Source: Pseudoxanthomonas sp.
GTDB lineage: Bacteria > Pseudomonadota > Gammaproteobacteria > Xanthomonadales > Xanthomonadaceae
DNA: 64,000 nt
NCBI RefSeq assembly: GCF_002863005.1
Contig: NZ_PKDG01000013.1
Coordinates: forward strand, 62,001 to 126,000
Reading direction: 5' to 3'
A model generated the notes under the pieces. That model had not been told where the DNA came from, ran no database searches, and saw only the letters and a list, made by a program, of their open reading frames with translations. Position numbers and translations under genes: made by a program. Below, piece after piece: positions 10,142 through 19,659 of the stretch. The stretch's first letter is position 1; the number at the start of each line of letters is the position of its first letter.

Positions 10142-11082
10142 GCGACGCGAAGAACAGCCGGGCGCAGGCGCGCTCCGGGTTCGGCATCTGGCTGGACCAG
10201 CATCTCTACAGTTTCGTTTCCAGCCTTGGCCGCACCGTGCGTCGCCCCTGGGCGACGTTGCTGACGATCGGCGTGATGGCGGTGGCCTTCGTGCTGCCGC
10301 TGGGCCTGTGGCTGGCGTTGCAGAACGTGGGTCACTTCGCCGGTGACGTGCAGCAGTCGCGCGAGATCGATCTGTTCCTGGCCCCGGACACCCCGGTCGC
10401 GCGCGCGCAGGCGCTCGCGGAATCGCTGCGCGCCCGCGACGATGTCGCCCGCGTCGAGCTGCGCACCCCCGAGCAGGGCCTGGCGGAATTCCGCGAGCGC
10501 AGTGGCCTGGCCGATTCGCTGGCGCTGCTGGACGGCAATCCGCTGCCGAGCCTGCTGGTCGTGGTGCCCGAAGGCGACGAGGTGCGGCTCATCGCCGCGC
10601 TGGAAGCCCTGCCCGAAACCGATCTGCTGCAGCACGACGCCGCCTGGCGCGAACGCCTGGCCGGCTGGATGGGCTTCGGCAAGCGGCTGGTGTGGGTGCT
10701 GGCGTCCTTGTTCGGACTCGGCGCGCTGCTGGTGGTCGGCAACACCGTGCGGCTGGACATCCAGTCGCGGCGCGAGGAGATCGGCGTGCTGCAGTTGCTG
10801 GGTGCGAGCGACGGGTTCATCCGCCGTCCCTTCATCTACTTGGGCGCCTGGTACGGGCTGGCCGCCGGCGCACTGGCACTCGGTCTGCTGACGCTGGCGG
10901 CGTGGGCGTTGCGGGATCCGCTGGCCGCGCTGGCACGCAGCTATGGAAGCCCGTTCGTGCTCGCAGGACTGGATCCGGTCGGCGCGGCGATCGTGATGGG
11001 CGTGGCCACGGTGATCGGCTGGCTGGGCGCATGGCTGGTGACGGGGCACTTCTTGCGTCAGACTCGCCCGACCGCCACCTGA
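10138..11082 (+). CDS. ftsX: Cell-division ABC permease FtsX
   Basis: 314 residues. It has a cytosolic N-terminus, a first membrane helix (ATLLTIGVMAVAFVLPLGLW), a periplasmic domain of about 110 residues, and three further helices, the last pair flanking GSPFVLAGLDPVGA. The conserved segment SRREEIGVLQLLGASDGFI connects helix 2 to the ATPase-contacting region. It acts with FtsE in septal wall hydrolysis. The start overlaps the ftsE stop (ATGA). Confidence 0.95.
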   Translation: MSDAKNSRAQARSGFGIWLDQHLYSFVSSLGRTVRRPWATLLTIGVMAVAFVLPLGLWLALQNVGHFAGDVQQSREIDLFLAPDTPVARAQALAESLRARDDVARVELRTPEQGLAEFRERSGLADSLALLDGNPLPSLLVVVPEGDEVRLIAALEALPETDLLQHDAAWRERLAGWMGFGKRLVWVLASLFGLGALLVVGNTVRLDIQSRREEIGVLQLLGASDGFIRRPFIYLGAWYGLAAGALALGLLTLAAWALRDPLAALARSYGSPFVLAGLDPVGAAIVMGVATVIGWLGAWLVTGHFLRQTRPTAT

Positions 11083-11098
11083 CATCCCCCGCATCTTC

Positions 11099-11938
11099 AT
11101 GGCCCAAGAGCTCCGGCATCTGATCAGCGACGCGCCCCGCGTGATGGTGGTGGACGGGTCGAAGCTGGTCCGCAAGCTGATCGCCGATGTCCTGCAACGC
11201 GAGTTGCCGGGCGTGCAGGTGATCGGCTGCGCGAGCATCGCCGAGGCGCGTTCCGCGCTGGCGGCGGGCGAGGTGCACCTGGTCACCACTGCCCTGGCCC
11301 TGCCGGATGGCGATGGCCTGGAGATCGCGCGCAGCGTGCGCGAGGCCGCGGGCCAGGCGTACGTGCCGGTCATCGTGGTGTCCGGCGATGCCCAGCAGCA
11401 TCTCGAAGAACGCCGGTTCACCGAATTCGTCACCGACTATTTCGACAAGGCGCTTGGCCACGAGGCGCTGGCGGCCTTCATCCGCGGCTACGTGCAGCCC
11501 GAACCGGTGGTGGGCGCCACGATCCTCTACATCGAAGACAGTCGCGTCGTCGCCGAGACCACGCGGCGCATGCTGGAACGGCAGTCGCTCAACGTGGTGC
11601 ATGTGATGAAGGCGGAAGACGCGTTCGCGCTGCTTACCGCCGAGTCACTGGGCCTGTCGACGCACAAGTTCGACCTGGTGCTGACCGACGTGATCCTGAA
11701 GGGCGAACTGAGCGGTCGCGACATCGTGCAGCGCATCCGCATCGACTTCGCCTACGGCAAGCGGCGCCTGCCGATCCTGGTGATGACCGGCGACAGCAAT
11801 CGCGACAACCAGGCCGAGTTGCTGCAGGCCGGCGCCAACGACCTGGTGCTCAAGCCCATCGCCGAACGCCTGCTGGTGACCAAGGTGCTCTTCCAGCTGC
11901 GCCTGGCGCGCATGGACGAAACGCGCAGCCTGGTCTGA
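11099..11938 (+). CDS. Tandem receiver-domain response regulator, first receiver degenerate
   Basis: 279 residues consisting of two CheY-like receiver domains and no output domain. The second (about residues 140-279) is canonical, with LYIEDS acidic residues, phosphoacceptor Asp197 in VLTDVIL, the T/S switch VMTGDS, and Lys in VLKPIA. In the first (residues 15-130) the phosphoacceptor position is Ala65 ([11 protein letters not shown]), although a Lys (YFDKAL) remains, so it is probably a non-phosphorylated pseudo-receiver. It begins 16 bp after ftsX, so it may be co-transcribed. The partner kinase is not visible. Confidence 0.88.
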   Translation: MAQELRHLISDAPRVMVVDGSKLVRKLIADVLQRELPGVQVIGCASIAEARSALAAGEVHLVTTALALPDGDGLEIARSVREAAGQAYVPVIVVSGDAQQHLEERRFTEFVTDYFDKALGHEALAAFIRGYVQPEPVVGATILYIEDSRVVAETTRRMLERQSLNVVHVMKAEDAFALLTAESLGLSTHKFDLVLTDVILKGELSGRDIVQRIRIDFAYGKRRLPILVMTGDSNRDNQAELLQAGANDLVLKPIAERLLVTKVLFQLRLARMDETRSLV

Positions 11939-11952
11939 GCCACGCGACGCGC

Positions 11953-12660
11953 ATGACCGACGACGACCGCATCAAGCTGGAACCTTCGTGGAAGGCGCGT
12001 ATCGGCGACTGGCTGCAGCGGCCGGACATGCGCGACCTGTCGGCCTTCCTGCGCCAGCGCAAGTCGGCGGGTGCACGCATCTATCCGCCGGGGCCGCAGA
12101 TCTTCGCGGCCTTCGATGCCACGCCGTTCGATGCCGTGAAGGTGGTGATCCTGGGGCAGGACCCTTACCACGGTCCGGGGCAGGCGCACGGGCTGTGCTT
12201 TTCGGTGCTGCCGGGCGTGCCGGTACCGCCGTCGCTGATGAACATCTACAAGGAAATCAACGCCGACCTCGGCATCGCGCCGCCGGATCACGGCTGCCTG
12301 CTGCCTTGGGCGCGGCAGGGCGTGCTGCTGCTGAATGCCGTGCTGACGGTCGAGGAAGGACGTGCCGGCGCACACCAAGGCAAGGGATGGGAAGGCTTCA
12401 CCGACCATGCCATCGAAACCCTGGCGCGCGAACGCGAGGGGCTGGTCTTCCTGCTGTGGGGCAGCTACGCGCAGGCCAAGGGCAAGGTCATCGACACGCG
12501 CCGGCACCGCGTACTGCGCGCACCGCATCCGTCGCCGTTGTCGGCGCACCGGGGCTTCCTGGGGTGCGGGCATTTCTCCGCCACCAACCAGTACCTCGCA
12601 CAACGCGGACAGGCGCCCATCGACTGGCGGTTGCCTCCGCGGGAAAAGCTGGTCCTCTAG
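11953..12660 (+). CDS. ung: Uracil-DNA glycosylase, family 1
   Basis: 235 residues. The water-activating motif [14 protein letters not shown] includes Asp70, and the leucine-loop motif [10 protein letters not shown] includes His192; both match family-1 UDG. It removes uracil from DNA in base-excision repair. It starts 14 bp after the receiver-protein stop. The convergent DUF2059 gene follows beyond a palindromic repeat. Confidence 0.97.
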   Translation: MTDDDRIKLEPSWKARIGDWLQRPDMRDLSAFLRQRKSAGARIYPPGPQIFAAFDATPFDAVKVVILGQDPYHGPGQAHGLCFSVLPGVPVPPSLMNIYKEINADLGIAPPDHGCLLPWARQGVLLLNAVLTVEEGRAGAHQGKGWEGFTDHAIETLAREREGLVFLLWGSYAQAKGKVIDTRRHRVLRAPHPSPLSAHRGFLGCGHFSATNQYLAQRGQAPIDWRLPPREKLVL

Positions 12661-12703
12661 CGTGCGCCGTGCGCACGAACCATGATCCATCCATTTGGGG
12701 TGT

Positions 12704-12770
12704 TGTGGGAGCGACGTAAGTCGCGATGAGGCATTACTGGCGAATCATCGCGACTTACGTCGCTCCCACA
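12704..12770. repeat. Inverted GTGG-type REP pair (BIME-like)
   Basis: Two perfect 26-bp arms (12704-12729 and 12745-12770) face each other across a 15-nt loop. Each arm contains the unit GTGGGAGCGACGTAAGTCGC, itself a hairpin GCGAC-GTAA-GTCGC headed by GTGG. The pair lies between the convergent ends of ung and the DUF2059 gene and could act as a bidirectional 3'-end structure. Related copies are at 49577-49710, 51711-51737, 56202-56270, 63185-63207 and 63785-63808. Confidence 0.93.
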
Positions 12771-12792
12771 GCCGAGGATCTTGGGTCCGGCG

Positions 12793-13353
12793 TCAGCGCG
12801 TACGGCGACGCTTCTGCGGCGGTGAGACGGGCGGGGGCGGGGTGACCGGGATGTTCTTGATCTCGCCCTGAAGCTCTTCCAGCATCGGCACCATCTTCTG
12901 CTGCACGGCGGTCAGGATGTTCTGCATCAGGGCCGGATTCTTGTCGAGCATGCGCTTGCCGGCGGCGCTCTCGTAGAACTTGGTGATGGCGCGCACGTCC
13001 TCGCGCGTGTAGGTCTTCTTGTAGACGTCCAGGTAGACCGGCCGCATCTCTTCCCACGACAGCGCCTTTCGCACGATCTCCCGGGTCTTGGCCTGGATGC
13101 GCGCGACCTCGGCCTTCTGCTCTTCCGTCATCGCCTGACCGGCGAAGTGCTTGTCGAACTCCTGCTGCTGCACCGCCTCCATCTGGGGCACCACGCCCGC
13201 GAGCAGGCTTTCGGCACGCGAGGCCTTCAGCAGGCGATCGATGTCGGCATCGGAGGGCTCGGCCGCGAAGGCCGCACTTGCGCAGGCCAGGGCCGCGGTG
13301 GCGAGAAGCAGCAGGGAAAGACGGCGGGCCGCGGTCAGCGAGGCAGCGATCAT
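12793..13353 (-). CDS. Secreted DUF2059 family protein
   Basis: 186 residues with a clear signal peptide (LSLLLLATAALACASAAFA). The mature protein has the helical DUF2059 pattern: a LLKASRAESLL segment, then EEMRPVYLDVYKKTYTREDV and ITKFYESAAGKRMLDKNPAL. The tail is Pro-rich and ends KRRRTR. The family is periplasmic and uncharacterised. The gene runs towards ung; nothing regulatory is evident. Confidence 0.85.
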   Translation of the reverse strand: MIAASLTAARRLSLLLLATAALACASAAFAAEPSDADIDRLLKASRAESLLAGVVPQMEAVQQQEFDKHFAGQAMTEEQKAEVARIQAKTREIVRKALSWEEMRPVYLDVYKKTYTREDVRAITKFYESAAGKRMLDKNPALMQNILTAVQQKMVPMLEELQGEIKNIPVTPPPPVSPPQKRRRTR

Positions 13354-13476
13354 GCGATGCGGTGGCGTGGAACGGGGCCACAGGGTGCCTGTCGACGGGT
13401 AAAACTGCCGTTAACGGGCGGCCATCCTGCGGCAGCACGCTACGAACCGTCGCCCATCCTGACTACAATCCGCCGC

Positions 13477-13911
13477 ATGGGGAGCACCGCACTCGAGATC
13501 ACGCCGACACTGGCGATTCCGGACGACGAACTGGTCGAACGTTTCGTGCGGGCGAGCGGTGCCGGCGGGCAGAACGTCAACAAGGTCGCCACGGCGGTGG
13601 AGCTGCGCTTCGACGTGGCGGGGTCGCCATCGCTGCCGGATGTGCTGCGGGAGCGCCTGCTGGCCAGGCGCGACCGCCGCCTGACCGACGAGGGCGTGCT
13701 GGTGATCGATGCGCAGCGGTTCCGCACGCAGGACCGCAACCGCCAGGACGCGCGCGAGCGCCTGGCGGCGATCATCGCCGCCGCGCTGGTGGTGCCGAAG
13801 ACGCGCGTCGCCACCAAGCCGTCGCGTGCGGCGAAGGCGCGGCGCCTGGACGCCAAGCGCGAGCGCAGCCAGGTCAAGCGCGGCCGTTCGCAGAAGAACC
13901 AATGGGAGTAA
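13477..13911 (+). CDS. arfB: Ribosome-rescue peptidyl-tRNA hydrolase ArfB
   Basis: 144 residues, close to the usual ~140. The start at 13477 gives MGSTALEITP; longer upstream readings are not supported. The catalytic GGQ is at residues 30-32 in SGAGGQNVNKVAT. The C-terminal tail is Lys/Arg-rich (KRERSQVKRGRSQKNQ), as needed to enter the empty mRNA channel. ArfB releases stalled peptides on non-stop ribosomes. The acyltransferase gene starts 4 bp after its stop. Confidence 0.94.
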   Translation: MGSTALEITPTLAIPDDELVERFVRASGAGGQNVNKVATAVELRFDVAGSPSLPDVLRERLLARRDRRLTDEGVLVIDAQRFRTQDRNRQDARERLAAIIAAALVVPKTRVATKPSRAAKARRLDAKRERSQVKRGRSQKNQWE

Positions 13912-13915
13912 CCGT

Positions 13916-14512
13916 TTGAGCCACGACATCGTTCCGCGCATCCCGCCCAACATGCCGCAGGTACCGCCCAACCGGTTCACCCGCTGGATGGGGCGGACGT
14001 TCCTGCGGATGTTCGGCTGGAAGATCGTGGGCACGCTGCCGGACATCCCCAAGCTGGTGATGATCGTCGCCCCGCATTCGTCCAACTGGGACGGCATCTG
14101 GGGCATGGCGGCGAAGATCGCCATGGGCTTCCAAGTGCGCGTGCTGGGCAAGGCGCAGCTGTTCTGGTGGCCGCTGTCGCCGCTGTTGCGCAAGCTGGGC
14201 GTGGTACCGGTGGATCGCAGCTCGCCGCAGGGCACCGTCGAACAGGCGGTGCGGATGATCCGCCAGTCCGACCGGATGTGGTTCGCGCTGACGCCCGAAG
14301 GCACGCGCAAGCGCGTGGACAAGTGGAAGGGCGGGTTCCTGAAGATCGCGCAGCAGGCGCAGGTGCCGATCCTGATGGCCTACTTCCACTACCCCGACAA
14401 GGTGGTCGGCATCGGCGATGTCTACTACCCCACGGGCGACATGGAGACCGACATGGCCGCGATCCGCGCGTGGTACCAGCCGTGGCAGGGCAAGAATCGC
14501 GGGACGGTATGA
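13916..14512 (+). CDS. PlsC-type 1-acyl-glycerol-3-phosphate acyltransferase-like protein
   Basis: 198 residues from a TTG start at 13916, chosen because GGGAG precedes it; an ATG 33 bases later is the alternative. The acyltransferase motif H-x4-D appears as HSSNWD near residue 47. A second motif, TPEGTRKR, follows with the downstream P-I-L-M segment. The family acylates lyso-lipids at the inner membrane. No long transmembrane helix is evident, so it may be peripheral. It is probably translated with arfB. Confidence 0.82.
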   Translation: MSHDIVPRIPPNMPQVPPNRFTRWMGRTFLRMFGWKIVGTLPDIPKLVMIVAPHSSNWDGIWGMAAKIAMGFQVRVLGKAQLFWWPLSPLLRKLGVVPVDRSSPQGTVEQAVRMIRQSDRMWFALTPEGTRKRVDKWKGGFLKIAQQAQVPILMAYFHYPDKVVGIGDVYYPTGDMETDMAAIRAWYQPWQGKNRGTV

Positions 14513-14615
14513 GGCGCGCGGTGATGGGCCTGATCGCCGGCGTGTCGCACGCAAGACGCCAGGTCCAGGCCTGACCAGCCTTCGCCGGTTGAATGCCGCC
14601 GGGATGATGAAGCAA

Positions 14616-14646
14616 CGTCGTCCCCGCGTGCGCTGGGATGACGGGG
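14616..14646. repeat. Degenerate CGTC-type palindrome
   Basis: An imperfect inverted sequence (CGTCGTCCCC, spacer, CTGGGATGACGG) sits in the 229-bp stretch between the acyltransferase and TonB-receptor genes. It resembles common proteobacterial intergenic palindromes, but the arms pair imperfectly and no second copy is seen in the window. Otherwise this gap holds only the terminator at 14693-14720. Confidence 0.35.
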
Positions 14647-14692
14647 TGAGGTGCCACGTCGGCTGCGTCGTCAGGGATTTCCACCTGCAAGT

Positions 14693-14720
14693 AAAAGGCC
14701 CACCTTGCGGTGGGCCTTTT
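14693..14720. terminator. Bidirectional intrinsic terminator
   Basis: Perfect 12-bp arms AAAAGGCCCACC / GGTGGGCCTTTT with a TTGC loop. The flanking A and T runs let it work on both strands. It ends the TonB-receptor transcript on the minus strand and any read-through from the acyltransferase gene. Confidence 0.92.
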
Positions 14721-14741
14721 CGCTGATGCGGCGGAACAGGC

Positions 14742-17700
14742 TTACAGCGCTTCGCCGCCCAGTTTCCACGTGACCTGCAGGTAGTAGCTGCGGCCCATGG
14801 AATCGAACCACGAGGTGTCGTAGTACGGATAGTTCGCCCAGGTCGCATCCTTCGGCGGCATCTTGTCCATCAGGTTGTTGATGCTCAGCGACAGGCGCAG
14901 GTGGTCGGTGATGTCGTAGCGCGCGCCCGCGTTGAAACGCCAGGTGGAACCGGTCCAGGCATCGTTGTTGTAGTTCGCCACCCGCCCCAGGTAATTGCCG
15001 AACAGGCTCACGCCCAGGTTGTCCCGATCCCAGCTGGCACCCAGGTTGCCCTTATGGCGAGGCAGGGTGGTGGCGCTGAAGCTGAGGTCCAGCATGTCCT
15101 CTTCGGGATCGCCGGGATACTGCTGGCGCGTGTGCGTGTCCGTCCACGTATAGGTGCCGGTGAAGCGGAAGTCACCGGCGCTGGCGGTCTGCAGCCGGTA
15201 GTTGGCGGTCAGGTCGACGCCCGTGGTTTCCTCGTTGGCGATGTTGATCGGTGCGAAGCGGACGCTGGTGATGTTGCCGTCCGCATCGCGGATGACGCGG
15301 GCGATGGCATCCACGCAGGTCGGCGAGTTGATGTCGACGGGGTCGCCGTTCTCGTTGGTGCCGAGGCGACAGTTGGCCTCGTCGATGCGCAGCTGCTCGC
15401 GGCTCTGGCTCTGCACCTGGTTCTCCACGCGGATCTTGTAGTAGTCCAGCGCCAGGTCGAAGTTGGCGAAGGGCGACCACACGATGCCCGCCGAGAACGA
15501 CTTGCTGGTCTCGACGTCCAGGTCCATGTTGCCGGTGTACACGTCGAACGTGTTGATGTCCCACGTGCCGTCGTCGTAGCAGTCGGCATCGCTGAAGGTG
15601 GGTTCATCGGTGCGGCACTGGTAGTAGTCGGTCGACAAGGTGCGGTAGTAGTCGTCGCCGGCGAACAGGTAGTGCATGTCGGGCGCACGGAAGCCGGTGC
15701 CGTAGGAGCCGCGCACCAGCAGCGTGTCGACGGGGCGCCATTCCAGGCCCGCGCTGTAGGTGAACTTGCCCGGGTTCTTGTCGCCGTACTCGTAGCGGTC
15801 GTAGCGGCCGGCCAGGCTGGCCTGCAGCGAGGACAGCAGCGGCAGGCGGAACTCGCCGGCCACGCTCCAACGGTCGCGGTCGCCGCTGCCGTCGCCATAG
15901 CGCGGGCCGTAGTAGGCGTCGGCGGTCAGGGCGAGCGGATCGGGGTTGATCTCGTACGACTGCTGGCCGTACTCGATCGCGCCCGCGAAGCCGACATCGC
16001 CGGCCGGCATGGTGAACAGCGCCGGCGTATCGACGGTGAAGCTGAGGTTGTCGTTGTCGGCCTTGGGGCGGAACGTGGACATCGCGGCGATCGATGCGAA
16101 CTCGGCCTGCGTCAGCGGCGTGAACAGGCGGTCCGGATCCGGACTGAAGATCGCATAGCCATCCGCGTCATAGCCCTGCTGTTCGCCCAGGAACAGGCGG
16201 TTGGCGGCCGCGGCCCGGATGCGGGGCATGCCCACGTCGGCCTTGTACTGCGAGTGGTTGTAGGCGGCTTCCCAGTTCCAGTTGTCGCCGAACGCGCCCT
16301 GCAGGCCCGTGGTCACCGCGAACGTCTTCTGGGTGGTGACGTTCATGCGGTTGCGCAGGCCGCCGATTTCCTCGGGCGTGAACTGGCGCGACCAGATTTC
16401 GTAGTGGCCGGTCACCGCGTTGTAGAAGATCTTGTCGTTGTTGTCGGTGGAGTTGGGGTCGTGGAACTCCCAGCCCATGACATCGCTGACCACGTCGTTG
16501 CCGTTGGTGCCGGTCAGCAGCCGCACTTCCTGGCGCCCGAGCTGGACATCGGCGAACCAGGACAGGCTGTCCGAGAAGCGGTATTCGAACGAACCGTACG
16601 CGGTGAAGCCCTTGCGCTCGTTCTGGATCGTGCGATACGCGATGGCGCGCTCGCTGCCGCAGTAAGGTTCGCCGAAGCGGTCTTCCGCCAGCACGGTGGT
16701 GCCGTCGTTCAGGCCCGCCATCGCTGCGCAATCGTCGTCGGGGGCGATGTTGACGTCGTCGTCCCAGTCGTAGCGCTGGGCGGTCAGGCGCGGCAGCTGG
16801 TGGCGGGTGGTCGGCGCGTCGAGGGTCGAATCCTGGTTCTTGCGCTCGTAGCCCCACAGCGGGCGCTTGTCGAGCAACTCCAGGCCGACGATGCCGCTGA
16901 AGGCATCGCGTTCGAAGCCGGACGTCACGGTCAGCCGGTGCGATTCGCCGCCGCCGCGCTCGGTGTTGCCGTAGCGGTAGTCGAGGATGGTGCCGTCGGT
17001 GGACTTCTTGAGGATGAAGTTGATGACGCCGGCCATGGCGTCGGAGCCGTAGACCGCCGATGCGCTGCCGGTCAGCACTTCGATGCGGTCGATCATGCCG
17101 AGCGGAATGTTGCCGATGTCGGTGAAGTTGCTGCGGCCGTTGAGCGGCAGCGGGAAGTCCGCCGTGCGGCGGCCGTTGATCAGCACCAGCGTGTGGTTGG
17201 GTCCCAACCCGCGCAGGTCGACCGCCTGTGCACCTGGCGTCGACTGGGCGCTGGTGGTGTTCTGCTGTCCCTGCACGCTGCCGCTGTTCTGGCTGAGCGA
17301 GCGCAGCACGTCGGGCACGGAGGTGAAGCCGGCCGCCTGGATCTGTTCGGCGGTCACCACCGTGATCGGTGCCGGGCCTTCGATCTGCGCGCGCGGGATG
17401 CGCGAGCCGGTGACCTGCAGCGTTTCCAGCTGGGTCACGGGTTCTTCGGCCTGGGCGGCACCGCCCCCGGGAGGCGCCTCCTGGGGCGCGGGACGCGGCG
17501 CCGGTGCGCGCCGCGGCGTGGCCTCCGCCTGCACGATGAGCACGGCGCCGGACGCGTCGCGCCTGGCCTGGAAACCGCTGCCCTGCAGCAGGCGGTCGAG
17601 GGCCTGGTCGGTGGTGGCGGCGCCCTGCACCCCGCGGGTGCGCCGTCCCTTCAGCTGGTCGGCGCGATAGACCAGCTGCGTGCCCGACTGCTTGGCCAGC

Positions 17701-17825
17701 GTGTTGAGCGCCGTCGTCAGTTCGCCCGCAGGCAGGTCGATGCGGCCCGGGGCCGCCTGGGCCTGCGCAGCGAGCGCCACGCTACAGGCCGTACTCAACA
17801 ACAGGACGCGCATCGGATACCGCAT
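14742..17825 (-). CDS. TonB-dependent outer-membrane receptor with signalling (STN) domain
   Basis: 1027 residues. It has a signal peptide (MRVLLLSTACSVALAAQAQA), then an STN secretin/TonB short domain (about residues 27-100, IDLPAGELTTALNTLAKQSG), a Pro-rich linker, a plug with TGSRI and a TonB-box-like LETLQVTG near residues 135-145, and a long beta-barrel ending in the aromatic-rich SYYLQVTWKLGGEAL. The STN domain marks it as a cell-surface signalling receptor that reports ligand to FecR. It is last in a sigma-fecR-receptor set on the minus strand, 98 bp after fecR. The ligand is unknown. Confidence 0.92.
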   Translation of the reverse strand: MRYPMRVLLLSTACSVALAAQAQAAPGRIDLPAGELTTALNTLAKQSGTQLVYRADQLKGRRTRGVQGAATTDQALDRLLQGSGFQARRDASGAVLIVQAEATPRRAPAPRPAPQEAPPGGGAAQAEEPVTQLETLQVTGSRIPRAQIEGPAPITVVTAEQIQAAGFTSVPDVLRSLSQNSGSVQGQQNTTSAQSTPGAQAVDLRGLGPNHTLVLINGRRTADFPLPLNGRSNFTDIGNIPLGMIDRIEVLTGSASAVYGSDAMAGVINFILKKSTDGTILDYRYGNTERGGGESHRLTVTSGFERDAFSGIVGLELLDKRPLWGYERKNQDSTLDAPTTRHQLPRLTAQRYDWDDDVNIAPDDDCAAMAGLNDGTTVLAEDRFGEPYCGSERAIAYRTIQNERKGFTAYGSFEYRFSDSLSWFADVQLGRQEVRLLTGTNGNDVVSDVMGWEFHDPNSTDNNDKIFYNAVTGHYEIWSRQFTPEEIGGLRNRMNVTTQKTFAVTTGLQGAFGDNWNWEAAYNHSQYKADVGMPRIRAAAANRLFLGEQQGYDADGYAIFSPDPDRLFTPLTQAEFASIAAMSTFRPKADNDNLSFTVDTPALFTMPAGDVGFAGAIEYGQQSYEINPDPLALTADAYYGPRYGDGSGDRDRWSVAGEFRLPLLSSLQASLAGRYDRYEYGDKNPGKFTYSAGLEWRPVDTLLVRGSYGTGFRAPDMHYLFAGDDYYRTLSTDYYQCRTDEPTFSDADCYDDGTWDINTFDVYTGNMDLDVETSKSFSAGIVWSPFANFDLALDYYKIRVENQVQSQSREQLRIDEANCRLGTNENGDPVDINSPTCVDAIARVIRDADGNITSVRFAPINIANEETTGVDLTANYRLQTASAGDFRFTGTYTWTDTHTRQQYPGDPEEDMLDLSFSATTLPRHKGNLGASWDRDNLGVSLFGNYLGRVANYNNDAWTGSTWRFNAGARYDITDHLRLSLSINNLMDKMPPKDATWANYPYYDTSWFDSMGRSYYLQVTWKLGGEAL

Positions 17826-17923
17826 CGACTCTCTCCCCGGGGTGCTCGGTATGGCACCTATTGGCTATCAGGACGAACGAACCGCGCAAATCCCCCCATG
17901 ACCTTCGTCGTGGCGCGGGCGAC

Positions 17924-18970
17924 CTACCGCGTGTGCAGCACGATGCGGTCCGCATGCCGCTCCGCGCGTACCGGGAACCCCTGTTCCAGCAGGTGCGCGA
18001 ACCCTTCGGCGTTGGACCAGCGGAAATTGCCGCCCACGCGCAGGTCGGCGACGGTGGCGTCGCCCAGCTCCAGCTTGCGCGTGTTGAACCGGTTGAATTC
18101 GGCGGCAGCCTCCGCCAGCGAGGTGTCGTCGAAGGTCAGGAAGCCGTCGCGCCATTCCAGATAGCGTTCGGCGTCGGCCAGCGGCAGCGACCGCACCAGC
18201 ACGCCATTGCGGCCGGCCGTCGCCACGCTGCCGGCGGGCAGCAGCGACACCGGCTGCGCGCGGCCGTCGGGGCCGGCGCGGCTTTCCAGGCGTACCTTGC
18301 CCTCGGTGACCACCACGCGGATCTCGTCCGGATCGCGGCGCACGGAGAAGCGGGTGCCGACGGCGGCGACGCGGCGCCCGTCCGTGTCCACCACGAACGG
18401 ACGCCGGGTGTCGTGGGCCACGTCGAAGAACGCTTCGCCGCGCGCCAGCGCCAGGTGGCGCTCGCCCCGGCTGATGCGCACGTCCAGCCGGCTGTCGCTG
18501 CTCAGCGTCGCCGTGGAGCCGTCCGGGAGCGTGACCGTCCGGATCTCGCCTACGGTACTGGCGTAGGTGGCCTGTTCGCGGCCGGTCAGTTGCCAGCTGC
18601 CCCAGGCGAGCGAGCCCAGCGCCAGCACGGCCAGCGTCGCCGCCAGTCCCTGCTGCCAGCCACGTCGCCGGGGGGTGCGGCGCGCGCGCGGCGCGAAGGT
18701 GACCTCGCTCAGGTCGGGTCGTGCATCCGGACGCGCGGGCGTCGACATCCTGCGCGGCGGTGTCACGCCCGCCGGCAGGCCGGCGGCGAGCGCCTGCAGG
18801 CGGCCGGTTTCCGCCCAGGCCGCCTGCAGCCGCAGGTAGGCGACCTTGTGGCGCGCCGATGCGGCCAGCCAGGCCTCCAGCGACTGTTGCTCGCCCGCCG
18901 TCCAGCCCTCCGCGTCGCGGCGCGCCAGCCAGTCGGCGGCCTGCTCTTCAATCTGTCTGCTGTCGGCCAT
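17924..18970 (-). CDS. FecR-family anti-sigma regulator
   Basis: 348 residues. It has an N-terminal cytosolic anti-sigma domain (EEQAADWLARRDAEGW), one membrane helix near residues 105-130 (LAATLAVLALGSLAWGSW), a FecR beta-domain (VTLPDGSTATLSSDSRLDV, GEAFFDVAHD, VGTRFSV) and a C-terminal domain (WRDGFLTFDDTSLAEAAAEFNRFN) that contacts the receptor STN domain. Its start overlaps the end of the sigma gene by 23 bp, indicating coupling. It transmits receptor occupancy to the sigma factor. Confidence 0.93.
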   Translation of the reverse strand: MADSRQIEEQAADWLARRDAEGWTAGEQQSLEAWLAASARHKVAYLRLQAAWAETGRLQALAAGLPAGVTPPRRMSTPARPDARPDLSEVTFAPRARRTPRRRGWQQGLAATLAVLALGSLAWGSWQLTGREQATYASTVGEIRTVTLPDGSTATLSSDSRLDVRISRGERHLALARGEAFFDVAHDTRRPFVVDTDGRRVAAVGTRFSVRRDPDEIRVVVTEGKVRLESRAGPDGRAQPVSLLPAGSVATAGRNGVLVRSLPLADAERYLEWRDGFLTFDDTSLAEAAAEFNRFNTRKLELGDATVADLRVGGNFRWSNAEGFAHLLEQGFPVRAERHADRIVLHTR

Positions 18971-19541
18971 GTCCGTCGTCCTCGTCCGTGACGGGCCGGG
19001 CGCGTCGCCCCTCCAGCGCGGGCACGGCGTCGCCGCCGTACAGGTGGTCGGCGATCAGGCGCATCCCCTTGGCCAAATGCTTTTCCACGGTCTTCTCGCT
19101 GATGCCCAGTTGGCGGGCGACATCCTTCTGCGGCAGTTCCTCCACGCGCCGCAGCCACACCACTTCGCGGCAACGGTCGGGGAGCCGGTCCAGGGCCTCG
19201 ACCACGCGCTTGAGCGCCTGGCGGGTCCCGGTCCACCGCTCGGGCGACACCTCGTCGATCAGGTAGACGTTCGAGGACTCGAAATCACCCACTGGCTCGA
19301 TCGACACCACCCGGCTGCGACGCAGGCGGTCGGTCATCAGGTGCCGTGCGGTCGCGAACAGGAAGGCCTTCGGCGCGTCCGGACGCACGCGGCCCGCCGC
19401 TTCGTAGACGCGCGCGTAGACCTCCTGGCGAAGGTCGTGCCACTCGTCGCGGTGCGGCCAGCTGCGTTGCAGGAACAGCGCCAGCGCGCGCTCGTGGACG
19501 AGCACTTCGCGAACGAACCAGTCGTCGAATTCGGTGGGCAT
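18948..19541 (-). CDS. ECF RNA polymerase sigma factor, FecI-like
   Basis: 197 residues. Region 2 (DLRQEVYARVYEAA, APKAFLFATARHLMTDRLRR) and region 4 with its helix-turn-helix (LPDRCREVVWLRRVEELPQKDVARQLGISEKTVEKHLAKGM) are both complete. The last ~25 residues are an acidic tail. It is expected to direct transcription of the adjacent receptor gene once released by FecR. It diverges from the cyanophycinase-fusion gene across 118 bp, so the two could share control. Confidence 0.93.
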   Translation of the reverse strand: MPTEFDDWFVREVLVHERALALFLQRSWPHRDEWHDLRQEVYARVYEAAGRVRPDAPKAFLFATARHLMTDRLRRSRVVSIEPVGDFESSNVYLIDEVSPERWTGTRQALKRVVEALDRLPDRCREVVWLRRVEELPQKDVARQLGISEKTVEKHLAKGMRLIADHLYGGDAVPALEGRRARPVTDEDDGHGRQQTD

Positions 19542-19659
19542 GGCCGCACTCTAGCCCAAGCACGAACGCTTCCGCATGGGGGAACGGTGCCCTCGGTTCG
19601 TCTCCCTACGTCATCGGCGCGTGGCATCCTGCCGCGACCTTCGACTCAGGGAGTACGGC

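Noticed and set aside
14901-18164. 1087-codon plus-strand open frame opposite the TonB receptor
   Set aside because: It mirrors the codon structure of the receptor and fecR in a very GC-rich genome, is low in normal protein features, and has no ribosome site or family motif.
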